This document shows positions 44,752-53,896 of a DNA stretch of 64,000 nt, piece after piece. Position 1 is the stretch's first letter. The number at the start of each line of letters is the position of its first letter. Location: assembly GCF_000746845.1 (NCBI RefSeq), contig NZ_KN050846.1, positions 379,394 through 443,393 of the forward strand, in the 5' to 3' direction. A model generated the notes under the pieces. That model was not told where the DNA came from, searched no databases, and saw only the letters and a list, made by a program, of their open reading frames with translations. The DNA comes from Altibacter lentus (GTDB taxonomy: Bacteria > Bacteroidota > Bacteroidia > Flavobacteriales > Flavobacteriaceae). Position numbers and translations under genes: made by a program.

Positions 44752-44898
44752 AACCCTGCTCTCACGGCATGCACACCCCGGGATATCCCGTGTATACCCT
44801 CACCTTGAGCCAAGGTCTTGCCCAAGGAGCTTTTACCATAGAACACACCATAACCTGCCTGCAGCGTACTATTGCATTTATTGACGCCGTGAAATAAA

Positions 44899-44924
44899 AA
44901 AGAGCCTTCCGGAAAAGGCTCTTT
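44899..44924 (-). terminator. Terminator of the copper resistance operon
   Basis: AAAGAGCCTT (44899-44908) and AAGGCTCTTT (44915-44924) form a perfect 10-bp stem with a CCGGAA-type loop. On the minus strand a T run follows. It lies 11 bp after the stop of the HMA lipoprotein gene. Confidence 0.85.
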
Positions 44925-44934
44925 GTGTATGGGT

Positions 44935-45375
44935 TTAATGACCGTCATGGGAAGGGTCATCACTTTTCATGTCACCGGACTGATTCATCATCATGTCGTG
45001 GTCGTATTTACAACAGCCGGGCAAATCATTATAAGCTGCTTCATCACCGGCAACCTTCTCGGTATCATACCCCGAAGCTGCGATTGCCTTGTGAATTGCC
45101 ATTGCATCTGTTTTTGAATCGTCAAAAGAAACATCTATTTTCTTTTTATCGACATCCCAGTTCGCACTTGCAACTCCCTCAACACCCGTTGCAGCCTTCT
45201 CGATGGTGCTTTTGCACATGCCGCAATTCCCTCTTACACCAAACGATAACGAGGTCATTGCCATATCTTGCGAAACTTCGGTTGTTGCTGTTTCTGTTTC
45301 TTTTTTGGTTTCCGTTTTACAACTTAGCACCCCTAGGGCTGCTATTACAGCGATACTTAAAATTACTTTCTTCAT
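44935..45375 (-). CDS. HMA-domain lipoprotein, periplasmic copper-binding
   Basis: 146 residues. Lipobox VLSCKTET, then an HMA domain (about 42-110) with the metal motif GNCGMCKSTIE, where two Cys bind Cu(I) or another soft metal. The C-terminal tail is rich in His, Met and Asp (DHDMMMNQSGDMKSDD), a second metal-binding surface. Anchored in the cell envelope, it may pass copper to the efflux pump or hold it. Last gene of the operon, just before a strong terminator. Confidence 0.88.
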   Translation of the reverse strand: MKKVILSIAVIAALGVLSCKTETKKETETATTEVSQDMAMTSLSFGVRGNCGMCKSTIEKAATGVEGVASANWDVDKKKIDVSFDDSKTDAMAIHKAIAASGYDTEKVAGDEAAYNDLPGCCKYDHDMMMNQSGDMKSDDPSHDGH

Positions 45376-45395
45376 TTTTAAAAATTTAATTGTTA

Positions 45396-47189
45396 TTATT
45401 CTATTACTTGTTTTACTTCACCACAGCTTAGCATGGCACTGCCAAAATAAGGGTTGATTACTTTTTCTTCTTTGCTCAACCAATACGCACCATTGTTGTT
45501 ATCTGCCATTGGACAAAATTCTACATAGACCTTCTCATTGACACCATACAATTGAACAGTATTGATAAGATGTAAGGATAATTGCTTGAAATGGTTTCTC
45601 TGTGTTTTTATATCTGTCGTTTTAGCTATGGAAGCGGCAGATGATTCTATATTGCCTGCTAATGTCATCCAATAGTCATGTGCCTTAGTATCTGAAAGCA
45701 ATTTCATATCTACCTTGCTCAATGTATTTAATAGCGCTGTTGCGCTTGCTGAAGTACTTGTGGGATCTTCTTTTACTAAAGCATCTTTTACATTAATGTA
45801 CGCATTGAAAACAGTCTTTAATTGTTGTTTGAACTGCGCCGAAACTTCCAATCGTTCATTCCTATGGGCAGGATCGCTTTCTTCGCCGGAAGAACTATTG
45901 CCCGTTCCCAAATGTCCTTCGTGGTCCGTTGTTACTTTTTCGCCATCCTTATTCATCATCGACTTCTTGCCTCGTAATTGTGCTGCGGCATCTACCGTGA
46001 ACGTTCCGTTGGTTACTATTTCATTTCCCACGAAGAGCCCTTCCAGAACTTCGTATTCATTGCCAACGCTATTGCCTAATGTAACTTCACGCATTTCAAA
46101 GACGGGTTCGTTCGGATTGGTTTTTAAATACACTACCGACCGCTCACCTGTCCACAGAATAGCTGATGCGGGAATGGTTAGCACTTCGTCTTTAGTACCG
46201 CTAACGCCTTCCACAGTTGCAGTTACAAACATTCCCGGTTTAAATATAGCGTCCTTATTGCTTAGCACGACCCTCAAGGTGACGGTTCTTGTTTGCGTGT
46301 TTAGAACCGGATCTATAAAATCGACAACCCCTTTAAATTCCTTGTTTGGATAGGCATTGGTGGTGATCAGTACTTCCTGTCCTTTTTTAAAGCGGTCAAT
46401 TTGATTTTCATACACATCAAAATTTGCCCAAACGGTAGTAAGATCGGCTATTTTTAATAAGGGCTGTCCCTGTTTAACGTAATCACCCTGGGCTACTAGT
46501 TTTTCTGTAACGGTACCTGAAACGGTCGCATACACCGGAAAGTTTTCTTTTACCTTTCCGGATGCTTCTATCTGATTGATCTGATTTTCAGAGAGCTTCC
46601 ATAATTTCAATTTATTTCGAACCGCTTTGTACAAAGCAGGTTGCGATTCTTTTAAAGAAGCTGCGGTAATCAGTTCCTGTTGTGCTGCATAGAGCTCTGG
46701 GGAATAAATGGTTGCCAGTAATTGACCTTTACGGACCTCTTCGCCTGTAAAACTTACATTCAACCGCTCAATTCTCCCCGAAAAGTAACTTACTTGTACA
46801 GCATTTTCTTCCTCGTTTTCGGCAATTTTACCCGATAATTTCAGGGTATTACCCTCCACATTGCCTTTCCCGACAATGGTGGTTTGAATGTTTGCCAGGG
46901 CCATCGCATTTTCGGTGAGTTTAAATTGGTCTGCCGGCAAACCGTCGCTACCGCTTTCCGCAGGAATTAGATCCATCCCGCAAATGGGACAATCACCCGG
47001 TTCGGGTTGCATGATCTGCGGATGCATAGAACACGTCCACATTTGATTGGCTTCTGCAACCGCATCGTGATCATGGTCTGTTTCTTCCTTAGATGAGCTC
47101 CCATTCCCTAAAGCATTAGTGAACAACCAACCCAGTAATACCCCTGCAACGAGCAAGCTTACGTATAAGACTATTTTATTATTTTTCAT
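45396..47189 (-). CDS. CusB-like RND efflux adaptor with HMBD and DUF3347 domains
   Basis: 597 residues. N-terminal membrane anchor (about 5-25); a heavy-metal-binding domain (about 50-76) with CSMHP and GDCPICGMDL; the adaptor core with lipoyl-like (GEEVRKGQLLATIYSP) and beta-barrel parts; and a C-terminal DUF3347 (about 445-597) ending in FCPMADNNNGAYWLS and NPYFGSAML. It links the CusA-like pump to the CusC-like channel and may take up Cu(I) or Ag(I). The DUF3347 part is also encoded alone at 53.3 kb. Overlaps the DUF305 gene by 11 bp. Confidence 0.92.
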   Translation of the reverse strand: MKNNKIVLYVSLLVAGVLLGWLFTNALGNGSSSKEETDHDHDAVAEANQMWTCSMHPQIMQPEPGDCPICGMDLIPAESGSDGLPADQFKLTENAMALANIQTTIVGKGNVEGNTLKLSGKIAENEEENAVQVSYFSGRIERLNVSFTGEEVRKGQLLATIYSPELYAAQQELITAASLKESQPALYKAVRNKLKLWKLSENQINQIEASGKVKENFPVYATVSGTVTEKLVAQGDYVKQGQPLLKIADLTTVWANFDVYENQIDRFKKGQEVLITTNAYPNKEFKGVVDFIDPVLNTQTRTVTLRVVLSNKDAIFKPGMFVTATVEGVSGTKDEVLTIPASAILWTGERSVVYLKTNPNEPVFEMREVTLGNSVGNEYEVLEGLFVGNEIVTNGTFTVDAAAQLRGKKSMMNKDGEKVTTDHEGHLGTGNSSSGEESDPAHRNERLEVSAQFKQQLKTVFNAYINVKDALVKEDPTSTSASATALLNTLSKVDMKLLSDTKAHDYWMTLAGNIESSAASIAKTTDIKTQRNHFKQLSLHLINTVQLYGVNEKVYVEFCPMADNNNGAYWLSKEEKVINPYFGSAMLSCGEVKQVIE

Positions 47190-47670
47190 TCTCTAATCGT
47201 TTAATCATTGCTTTCATTTCTTTAATTTCTTTTCGTTGTGCTTTAATGATGTCCTCTGCTAATTTCTTTACTTCCGGGTCCTGAATATCCGCTCTTTCAC
47301 TTGTTAGAATAGCGATAGAATGATGCGGTATCATGGCTTTCATATAAAGTACATCACCAATAATGGGTGCTTGTGCTCTTACCAATCCTAAAGCACCTGC
47401 AAACAGGATAAAACTACCTGCAAGTATGGCAATATTCTTCTTTTTGTCGGTGTACATTTTCCGCATAAAAAACCACATGATGACTGCCATTGCTGAAATC
47501 CCCAAACACGTCATATAGAATCGTGTTAAACTGAACCATACATGATCTATGGCATAGGTATTTAAATACATGGTAATGTACATGGCTACAAAAGAGCAAG
47601 CGAGCATTGCTACAAAACGTGTGTAATGGTTTTTTGATTTTCCTGAATTTTTGTGTTCATTTGAATTCAT
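47179..47670 (-). CDS. DUF305 membrane protein
   Basis: 163 residues. Three membrane helices (about 18-40, 50-70, 78-98), then the DUF305 part with MIPHHSIAILTSERADI and a charged helix (KKLAEDIIKAQRKEIKEMK). DUF305 proteins have a ferritin-like four-helix fold and often lie in copper operons; the HH pair may bind metal. Function not established. It overlaps the CusB-like gene. Confidence 0.85.
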   Translation of the reverse strand: MNSNEHKNSGKSKNHYTRFVAMLACSFVAMYITMYLNTYAIDHVWFSLTRFYMTCLGISAMAVIMWFFMRKMYTDKKKNIAILAGSFILFAGALGLVRAQAPIIGDVLYMKAMIPHHSIAILTSERADIQDPEVKKLAEDIIKAQRKEIKEMKAMIKRLENEK

Positions 47671-47695
47671 AATTTTTGGTTTTATTTGTTACTAA

Positions 47696-48403
47696 TTATT
47701 TAATTTTCTTTTTTAGTTTTCTGATTGATGGGGAACTGATATACCACAAAACGAAACCGCTTAAGACAGTTATCAATCCCAAAAGTGAAAATGCCCTTAA
47801 CAACAACGTATTGAAATTATCCCTTCCCTGATAATCCATTGTATGGGTCATCCATAGAAAATCAAACCAGCGCCAATCCCTGTGTCTCACCGTTTGAAAA
47901 GCGCCATTCTCAACCGCCACATAGGCTTTTAAATTTTGTGGTGTTTCATACGAGATTTCATAAGCTGGAAGTGGGCGACCACGATATTCGTGATGAGACC
48001 CTACAGAATCGACTAATTGAATTTTTGCTATTTCTAAATCGTTCAACATATACCTATTTGCAACTTGTTGTGCCTCTTCTTTAGAAATTCCATTTTTCAT
48101 TTGTCCCGTTCTTGCATTATAAAGCTGTGCTTCATTAATCCAATAGTAAGGTTCATTTGCTATTTCCAGAAGTTCTAAAGATTGGATGGGTTTTTTTGTA
48201 GCAAGTTGGGATGTGCCGAGCAAATCATTAAATGAGGCCTGCACAGGTGCTGCTTTCTTAAAATGGTCGCCGTGTATCTCGTCTATGTCCGTCCAGCTAA
48301 AATACATCCCGCTAATCGTCCACATCAGAAACTGAATACCTAAAAAAATACCTAAATAGCGGTGCGCTTTTCTAATCCATTTCGCTGTTTTTCTGTTCAC
48401 CAT
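47696..48403 (-). CDS. PepSY-associated membrane protein
   Basis: 235 residues. N-terminal helix (RKAHRYLGIFLGIQFLMWTISGMYFSW, about 10-36), a periplasmic PepSY-like part, and a C-terminal helix (about 200-222). The pattern WIRKAHRYLG and HTMDYQGRDNFNT is that of PepSY membrane proteins related to iron reductases. It may reduce copper or act as a membrane partner in the operon (inference). Confidence 0.85.
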   Translation of the reverse strand: MVNRKTAKWIRKAHRYLGIFLGIQFLMWTISGMYFSWTDIDEIHGDHFKKAAPVQASFNDLLGTSQLATKKPIQSLELLEIANEPYYWINEAQLYNARTGQMKNGISKEEAQQVANRYMLNDLEIAKIQLVDSVGSHHEYRGRPLPAYEISYETPQNLKAYVAVENGAFQTVRHRDWRWFDFLWMTHTMDYQGRDNFNTLLLRAFSLLGLITVLSGFVLWYISSPSIRKLKKKIK

Positions 48404-48404
48404 A

Positions 48405-48989
48405 TTATTTTATTTCAAAAGGAAATTCAATCGTGACTTTTTCCCAACTCATTGAGATTGTTCCGGAAGTCTCAGTTGTTTTATTTACTTCATATTCTAA
48501 ATGTTCTTTAATTTCTGCTGAAATTTTAGGCGTTGCTTTAAATCGTAATACATCATCGCTCGCATCATAGTCATCCTTTCCGTGTTGGTTCCAATTTCTG
48601 TTGAAAATGACAGTCCATTCTTCCTGATTTGGAATTACAAAAAACCCGTATTTCCCAGCTTTCAATTCTTTACCGTCGATTTCTAAATCCATATTTGTTT
48701 CCAACCAAGTAGCCATATGGGCACCAGCCTGCCAGACTTGGTCGTAAGCCAACAGTCCACCGAAAATAATTCTATCCCTTACGCCCGGCGACGAATAATC
48801 TATATGAATATGTGCATTGCCTATCATCGCCATTGCCGATGTATGTGGGCTAAGGGATTTTTTGTTCTCGGATTTAGGTTCACTTTGGGTATGATTGTGT
48901 TCTGTCCCTATTTCGGAATTGTTCTTTCCTTCGTTTTTACATCCGCTGACAGCAACTACCAATAGGATTATCAAAATTTTATATTTCAT
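48405..48989 (-). CDS. DUF2911 lipoprotein
   Basis: 194 residues. Lipobox VAVSGCKNEG, a His/Ser-rich spacer (EHNHTQSEPKSENK), then the DUF2911 domain with IHIDYSSPGVRDRIIFGG, VWQAGAHMATWLE and GKYGFFVIPNQEEWTVIFNR. The family is common in Bacteroidota; its function is unknown. It ends one base before the PepSY gene. Confidence 0.87.
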   Translation of the reverse strand: MKYKILIILLVVAVSGCKNEGKNNSEIGTEHNHTQSEPKSENKKSLSPHTSAMAMIGNAHIHIDYSSPGVRDRIIFGGLLAYDQVWQAGAHMATWLETNMDLEIDGKELKAGKYGFFVIPNQEEWTVIFNRNWNQHGKDDYDASDDVLRFKATPKISAEIKEHLEYEVNKTTETSGTISMSWEKVTIEFPFEIK

Positions 48990-49008
48990 AAGTATTCAAT
49001 TAGTTAGA

Positions 49009-51510
49009 TTATATGTTTTTACTTTTTAGACGTAATGAGTTGGCAATTACCGAAACCGAACTAAAGCTCATTGCCAAGGCCGCAATCATTGGCGATAAGA
49101 GTATTCCGAAAAACGGATACAGTAGTCCTGCTGCAATAGGGATGCCCAGCGTGTTATAAATCATTGCAAAAAAGAGGTTTTGTTTGATATTGCGCATTAC
49201 TGCATCGCTTAGGTTTCTTGCCTTTACGATACCGTGTAAATCGCCTTTCACCAATGTAATGGCTGCACTTTCAATGGCGACATCTGTTCCTGTTCCCATT
49301 GCGATGCCTACATCACTTTTAGCAAGTGCAGGTGCATCATTGATGCCATCGCCTGCCATTGCAACCACTTTACCCTGGCCTTGTAATTTCTCGACTTCTT
49401 GTAACTTGTTCTCTGGAAGCATACTCGCTTGAAAATCCGCAAGGTTAAGTTCATCCGCGACAGCTTGGGCTGTATCGTGATTATCGCCAGTAAGCATAAT
49501 GACTGCAATTCCCTTATTCTGCAAATCCTTGATAGCTTTTGCGCTCGTTTCTTTTATTTTGTCACCGATGACCACGTAGCCTACAACTTGACTTTCAACA
49601 GCGAGATAGGAAACCGTTTTCCCTTGTTTTTGATAGGACTGTGCCTCGTTTTCCATAGCTTCGGTAAGCGTGGCATTTGCCTGTTCCATCATTTTGGCGT
49701 TGCCCAAGGCTACTTCCTTTCCGTTCACTTTACCTTCAACACCCTTTCCGGTAACTGCATTAAATCCATCTGCTTTTAAAAACTCTGCGTCTTGTTCTTT
49801 TCCATATTTTACGGTGGCTTCTGCCAGCGGATGTTCACTTTGGCTGTTAAGGGAAACAATGAATTGTAGTACTTCGCTTTCTGTAAAGCCATTGTCGAAA
49901 GATCCCACTTTCTCAACTGTAGGTTTTCCTTCAGTTATCGTTCCGGTCTTATCGACAATTAGGGTATCTACCTTATCCATTTTTTCAAGAGCTTCGGCAT
50001 TTTTGATAAGCACCCCGTTTTGTGCGCCTTTACCAACACCGACCATTACGGACATTGGTGTCGCAAGCCCCAAAGCACACGGACAGGCAATAATCAATAC
50101 GGCAATGGCATTGACCAAGGCATATACATAGGCTGGTTCTGGGCCCCAAATTGCCCAAACGCCGAATGTCACAGCAGCGATAATGACCACGATTGGCACG
50201 AAATATTTCGAAACGGTATCTGCTAATTTCTGAATTGGTGCTCGACTGCGACTGGCATCGTTGACCATCTGTATAATCTGTGATAACAGGGTATCTGACC
50301 CTATCTTTTCTGCTTTCATCAAAAAAGACTGATTACCGTTGATAGTTCCGCTACTTACTTTATCATCGGTAGATTTGTTTACGGGAATGGGTTCGCCAGT
50401 AATCATCGATTCATCGATGGAAGTTTCGCCTTCGGTAATTACACCATCTACGGGAATCTTATCGCCCGGCTTTACACGCAGAATATCACCCAATTCGATT
50501 TCATCGATGGCCACTTCCTGTTCTTCGCCATCTACCACCTTAACCGCCTTATTCGGTGCCAGTTTTAAAAGTTCCTTGACTGCGGAATTGGTCTTGCTAT
50601 GCGCACGAGCTTCCAGAACCTGCCCAAGTAGCACCAAAGTTAGAATGACGGTTGCCGCTTCAAAATAAACGTGAACTGTACCTGCTTCGGTCTTAAATTG
50701 GTCAGGGAAAAAATCTGGCACGAGCATCCCGAACACACTAAACAGCCAAGCAACGCCTGCACCGATACCGATAAGGGTAAACATATTGAGGTTCCAAGTC
50801 TTTATACTACGGTAGGCGCGCTCAAAGAACATCCAAGTGGCGTAGAATACCACAGGGATAGAGAGCGCAAATTGAATCCAATTCCAATATTTTAATTCTA
50901 AAACATCATATAATGGATTGTTGGGTAGCATTTCGGACATTGCAATCATAAAAATGGGCAATGTGAAAGCGACCGCTATCCAGAACTTTTTAAGCAGTTT
51001 TTTATAGGTCTTTTCTTCTGCGGATAAATCCGGTTCTATAGGAACTAAATCCATCCCACAAATTGGACAGCTTCCCGGTTCATCCTTAATAATTTCGGGA
51101 TGCATCGGGCAGGTATATTGGGTGTCGGAAGTAGCCGTTAGGTTCACTTCTTCAACCAAATCCATCCCGCAAACAGGACAATCGCCTGGTTTGTCGTAAG
51201 TCTTGTCGCCCTCGCAATGCATCGGACAATAGAACGTACCCGTTCCTTTGCCTTTGGGTTTCTCAACTTTCTTCTTATCGTGGGTATGATGATGTTCCCC
51301 ATTTTGATGGATGCTGTATTGCCCACCGTCAGCTTTCAGCGCACCTTGAAATTTTTCTATGGGAATATGGGATTCCATTTCTATTGTCGCTTCGGCTTTT
51401 TCTAAATTGACAGATGCATTAGTAACACCTTCTATTTTGGAAAGCGTCTGTTCGACGTGGTTTCGGCAACCGTTGCAGGTCATTCCGTGTATGTGATAGG
51501 TGTGTTTCAT
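49009..51510 (-). CDS. Copper-translocating P1B-type ATPase (CopA-like)
   Basis: 833 residues. N-terminal HMA domain (GMTCNGCRNHVE, C12 and C15), then two heavy-metal-binding zinc-ribbon-like parts (about 92-120 with GDCPVCGMDL and 132-160 with CPMHPEII and GSCPICGMDL), then the ATPase with CPC (476-478), DKTGT (about 518), SEHPLAEA and GDGINDAPALAKSDVGIAMG. The CPC motif and metal-binding domains point to Cu(I) or Ag(I) export across the inner membrane. It ends 19 bp before the DUF2911 start. Confidence 0.95.
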   Translation of the reverse strand: MKHTYHIHGMTCNGCRNHVEQTLSKIEGVTNASVNLEKAEATIEMESHIPIEKFQGALKADGGQYSIHQNGEHHHTHDKKKVEKPKGKGTGTFYCPMHCEGDKTYDKPGDCPVCGMDLVEEVNLTATSDTQYTCPMHPEIIKDEPGSCPICGMDLVPIEPDLSAEEKTYKKLLKKFWIAVAFTLPIFMIAMSEMLPNNPLYDVLELKYWNWIQFALSIPVVFYATWMFFERAYRSIKTWNLNMFTLIGIGAGVAWLFSVFGMLVPDFFPDQFKTEAGTVHVYFEAATVILTLVLLGQVLEARAHSKTNSAVKELLKLAPNKAVKVVDGEEQEVAIDEIELGDILRVKPGDKIPVDGVITEGETSIDESMITGEPIPVNKSTDDKVSSGTINGNQSFLMKAEKIGSDTLLSQIIQMVNDASRSRAPIQKLADTVSKYFVPIVVIIAAVTFGVWAIWGPEPAYVYALVNAIAVLIIACPCALGLATPMSVMVGVGKGAQNGVLIKNAEALEKMDKVDTLIVDKTGTITEGKPTVEKVGSFDNGFTESEVLQFIVSLNSQSEHPLAEATVKYGKEQDAEFLKADGFNAVTGKGVEGKVNGKEVALGNAKMMEQANATLTEAMENEAQSYQKQGKTVSYLAVESQVVGYVVIGDKIKETSAKAIKDLQNKGIAVIMLTGDNHDTAQAVADELNLADFQASMLPENKLQEVEKLQGQGKVVAMAGDGINDAPALAKSDVGIAMGTGTDVAIESAAITLVKGDLHGIVKARNLSDAVMRNIKQNLFFAMIYNTLGIPIAAGLLYPFFGILLSPMIAALAMSFSSVSVIANSLRLKSKNI

Positions 51511-51512
51511 TG

Positions 51513-52739
51513 TTATAGAATTAAAAATTTAGTGATTAAACCACCTGCCAGCCAGATATAGCAAGCGATAGCAACATATTTTAATACACTTTCAAGCAAA
51601 GAGCTCTTTGGTGCCATTTCATTCATTGAGTGTTCCACATCTTTTTTCTTGAAAAATCCGAGATAAACCAGATACGCTGAAATAGCGAGGAAAGCAATAT
51701 TCAAATAGAAGGTGTAATCAATTTTGAAATGTTCTTTGTCTTGAATTTTTACCTGTGATGGGTCTGGTAATATGCTCAACAAATCAAAACTATAATGAAG
51801 CGCAAGGGACGTACCTATCAATGCTGTAAACAATAGGAATACGATAAAAAAAGACATTTTCCAGCCATAGTATTTTGCATTGATGCGTAGCACGGGAAAA
51901 ACTACCAAATCACTAAAAATAAATGCCATTACACCTGCAAAACTCACACCTTTACCAAACAACAAAGCTGCCAATGGAATGTTCCCCATCGAGCCGATAA
52001 AAGTTAAAAATGCCGCAACCGGACCCACAACAATATGTTCCATAACTTCGAGAAAGGTAAAATCGGTTTTACCTTGACCACTATTTATAAACAGCGTTTG
52101 GAAAAACGAATCTGGGACGAAGGCGGCAACGATACCTGCAATGGTAAAGCCTACGGTTACATCCTTCCAGACCATTTGCCATTCCATCTTATATTTCTTG
52201 GCGACCCTTGCCCAGCTATCTTCCTGTTGAATCTGTTTTTTCCAGTCTTTGGAATCTTCCATTTCATCATCATCCTGCCCTTCAAGATTTTTCCGTGCTT
52301 TTTCGATGAGCTTTTTGGGATTGATAATGCGAATGAGAACCCAACAAATGAGTATGAGTAAAATACCACCCACATATTCGCCCACTACAAACTGCCATCC
52401 CAAGAAAATGGAAATGATTATACCAAGCTCAATGACAAGGTTTGTAGATGCAAGTAAAAATGCAATGGATGATACAAAGCTTGCACCTTTCTTAAAAATG
52501 GACTTGGTAGAAGCGAGTGCGGCAAAGCTGCACGAACTGCTTATAAAACCAAAAAATGTCCCAAGAAGTACACTTTTCTTCTCGTTCTCGCCCATTGTTT
52601 TCTGCATCCGTTTTTCGGTCACGAAAACTTGTATCATACTACTGATGATGTAACCCAATATGAATGCCCAGAGCGCCATCCAGAAAAATCCGGTAGTCGT
52701 ATAGGCGGCTTCGCCCCATTGTTTTAAAAAATCATTCAT
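51513..52739 (-). CDS. Permease of the ArsP_1/DUF318 type
   Basis: 408 residues with about 8-10 membrane helices in two halves around a charged linker (about 150-190). The motifs GFISSSCSFAALASTKSIFKK and ASFVSSIAFLLASTNLV fit the ArsP_1/YraQ permease family, which exports organoarsenic or other metal compounds. Within a copper operon it probably moves a metal, but the substrate is unknown. Two bases separate it from the ATPase. Confidence 0.85.
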   Translation of the reverse strand: MNDFLKQWGEAAYTTTGFFWMALWAFILGYIISSMIQVFVTEKRMQKTMGENEKKSVLLGTFFGFISSSCSFAALASTKSIFKKGASFVSSIAFLLASTNLVIELGIIISIFLGWQFVVGEYVGGILLILICWVLIRIINPKKLIEKARKNLEGQDDDEMEDSKDWKKQIQQEDSWARVAKKYKMEWQMVWKDVTVGFTIAGIVAAFVPDSFFQTLFINSGQGKTDFTFLEVMEHIVVGPVAAFLTFIGSMGNIPLAALLFGKGVSFAGVMAFIFSDLVVFPVLRINAKYYGWKMSFFIVFLLFTALIGTSLALHYSFDLLSILPDPSQVKIQDKEHFKIDYTFYLNIAFLAISAYLVYLGFFKKKDVEHSMNEMAPKSSLLESVLKYVAIACYIWLAGGLITKFLIL

Positions 52740-52758
52740 ACATCCTTATTTTATTGTG

Positions 52759-52816
52759 CCTGACAAGGGAAGGGCTACTAACTAACCAACCATCAACTTG
52801 CACTTCCCATATCAGG
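52759..52816 (-). other. Long stem-loop between the haem-binding and permease genes
   Basis: Arms 52759-52772 and 52803-52816: CCTGA pairs with TCAGG and GGGAAG with CTTCCC, separated by a 3x3 internal loop, with a 30-nt loop. It fills most of the 80-bp gap. No T run follows, so it is not a classical terminator; an RNA-processing or stability element is possible. Confidence 0.5.
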
Positions 52817-52819
52817 ACT

Positions 52820-53275
52820 TTATTCCAAACTGTCTTTTAACGCTGTTATATAATCTATTATCATCCTCTTATCTTCATCTGAAAGAATTGCATCCCTGTG
52901 AATGAGTGCATAAGAATCCAAAGGCATTCTATCTTCTTCAATTTGGCTTATGATAGACCGAAGTTTACTATTCTTTCGCCTGTCTGAATACTCTGCCCAT
53001 TCATTAAAATTAAGTTCGTCCTTACCTTCTTGTATGTGGTCTTCCAGATACCAAGCCGAAGGCTGTATCTTACTATACCACGGATAATCTGTATTATTGC
53101 TGTGGCAATCGTAGCAAGAAACCTGCAACCGATTTTTTATCGTTGCAGGCACTTGATTTTCGACCATAAAATCACTTTGCGGTACAGTATCTCTCTCGTT
53201 CAGGGTTGTTGGAAAGAACTGAATCACAATAAATGCCACAAGGGCAAGCCACGCTATGATTTTTAAAAACTTCAA
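52820..53275 (-). CDS. Membrane-anchored haem-binding domain protein
   Basis: 151 residues. One N-terminal helix (about 4-22) and a periplasmic domain with the c-type haem motif CYDCH (54-58) and SNNTDYPWYSKIQP, typical of the haem-binding domain family Haem_bd. It may carry electrons for copper oxidation or reduction with the multicopper oxidase (inference). One base separates it from the DUF3347 gene. Confidence 0.88.
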   Translation of the reverse strand: MKFLKIIAWLALVAFIVIQFFPTTLNERDTVPQSDFMVENQVPATIKNRLQVSCYDCHSNNTDYPWYSKIQPSAWYLEDHIQEGKDELNFNEWAEYSDRRKNSKLRSIISQIEEDRMPLDSYALIHRDAILSDEDKRMIIDYITALKDSLE

Positions 53276-53866
53276 TTAGTTGATTTCTCGCTGTACTTTA
53301 CCGCATTTCAACATTTTGTCACCGAAATAGGGGTTTCTAATTTCTTCGTTCATACTAAGCCAAGCACCACCCTCATTATTATTATACATAGGGCAGAATT
53401 GCTCGTATATCTTCATCTCAGTTCCGGTAATGGCAACCATATCGGTAACATCCTTGCTTAATATCTTAAAGTGCTCACGTTGGTGTGCCATATCACTTTC
53501 TGAAATGTGTTCTGCGTGTTCAATTGCGTCTTCCAAAATATCCTTGAGTTCTTGTTGCTCGTTATCTGAATAGCTCGATGCATCAAAACTGCCTAAAGTG
53601 CTTGCCAGCGTGGCACCCAATTGTTTTGCTTTGTCATTATTCGTCTCGACAAGTGCATCTTTTAGTTTAAAGTAGTCTTGTAGGACTGCTTTTGCATCTT
53701 GGTTGTCATTCATTGCCATATTGTCTTTGTCATCCATAGATTCTTGGTGCATCTCGTTGCTCATAGGTGCAGCAGGTTCATTTTTGTTTCCATCCTTGCA
53801 GGAAACCGTTAACACCATTATAGCAGCAAGTGCCATTGTACCTATTGTTCTTTTTACTGTTTTCAT
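53276..53866 (-). CDS. DUF3347 lipoprotein
   Basis: 196 residues. Lipobox VLTVSCKDGN, a Met/Asp-rich spacer (MHQESMDDKDNMAMNDNQD), then DUF3347 with FCPMYNNNEGGAWLS and NPYFGDKMLKCG. This is the same domain as the C-terminus of the CusB-like protein at 45.4 kb; both share FCPM, WLS, NPYFG and CG. The Cys and Met residues probably bind copper (inference). Located in the cell envelope. Confidence 0.87.
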   Translation of the reverse strand: MKTVKRTIGTMALAAIMVLTVSCKDGNKNEPAAPMSNEMHQESMDDKDNMAMNDNQDAKAVLQDYFKLKDALVETNNDKAKQLGATLASTLGSFDASSYSDNEQQELKDILEDAIEHAEHISESDMAHQREHFKILSKDVTDMVAITGTEMKIYEQFCPMYNNNEGGAWLSMNEEIRNPYFGDKMLKCGKVQREIN

Positions 53867-53896
53867 TTTTGTTATTTATTTAAGTTAATAATTGTT

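Larger units (their letters stand above)
44564..44934. other. 371-bp intergenic region with repeats and a terminator
   Basis: No gene seen. It holds six 11-bp direct repeats (44686-44751) and the terminator of the copper operon (44899-44924). The short minus-strand reading frame in it overlaps the terminator and has no codon logic. Confidence 0.6.

Noticed and set aside
44739-44963. 74-residue minus-strand reading frame near the copper terminator
   Set aside because: It crosses the terminator hairpin and overlaps the HMA lipoprotein end; no family or start signal.
45715-46353. 212-residue plus-strand reading frame
   Set aside because: It is opposite the CusB-like gene and shows Ser/Thr-rich antisense composition.
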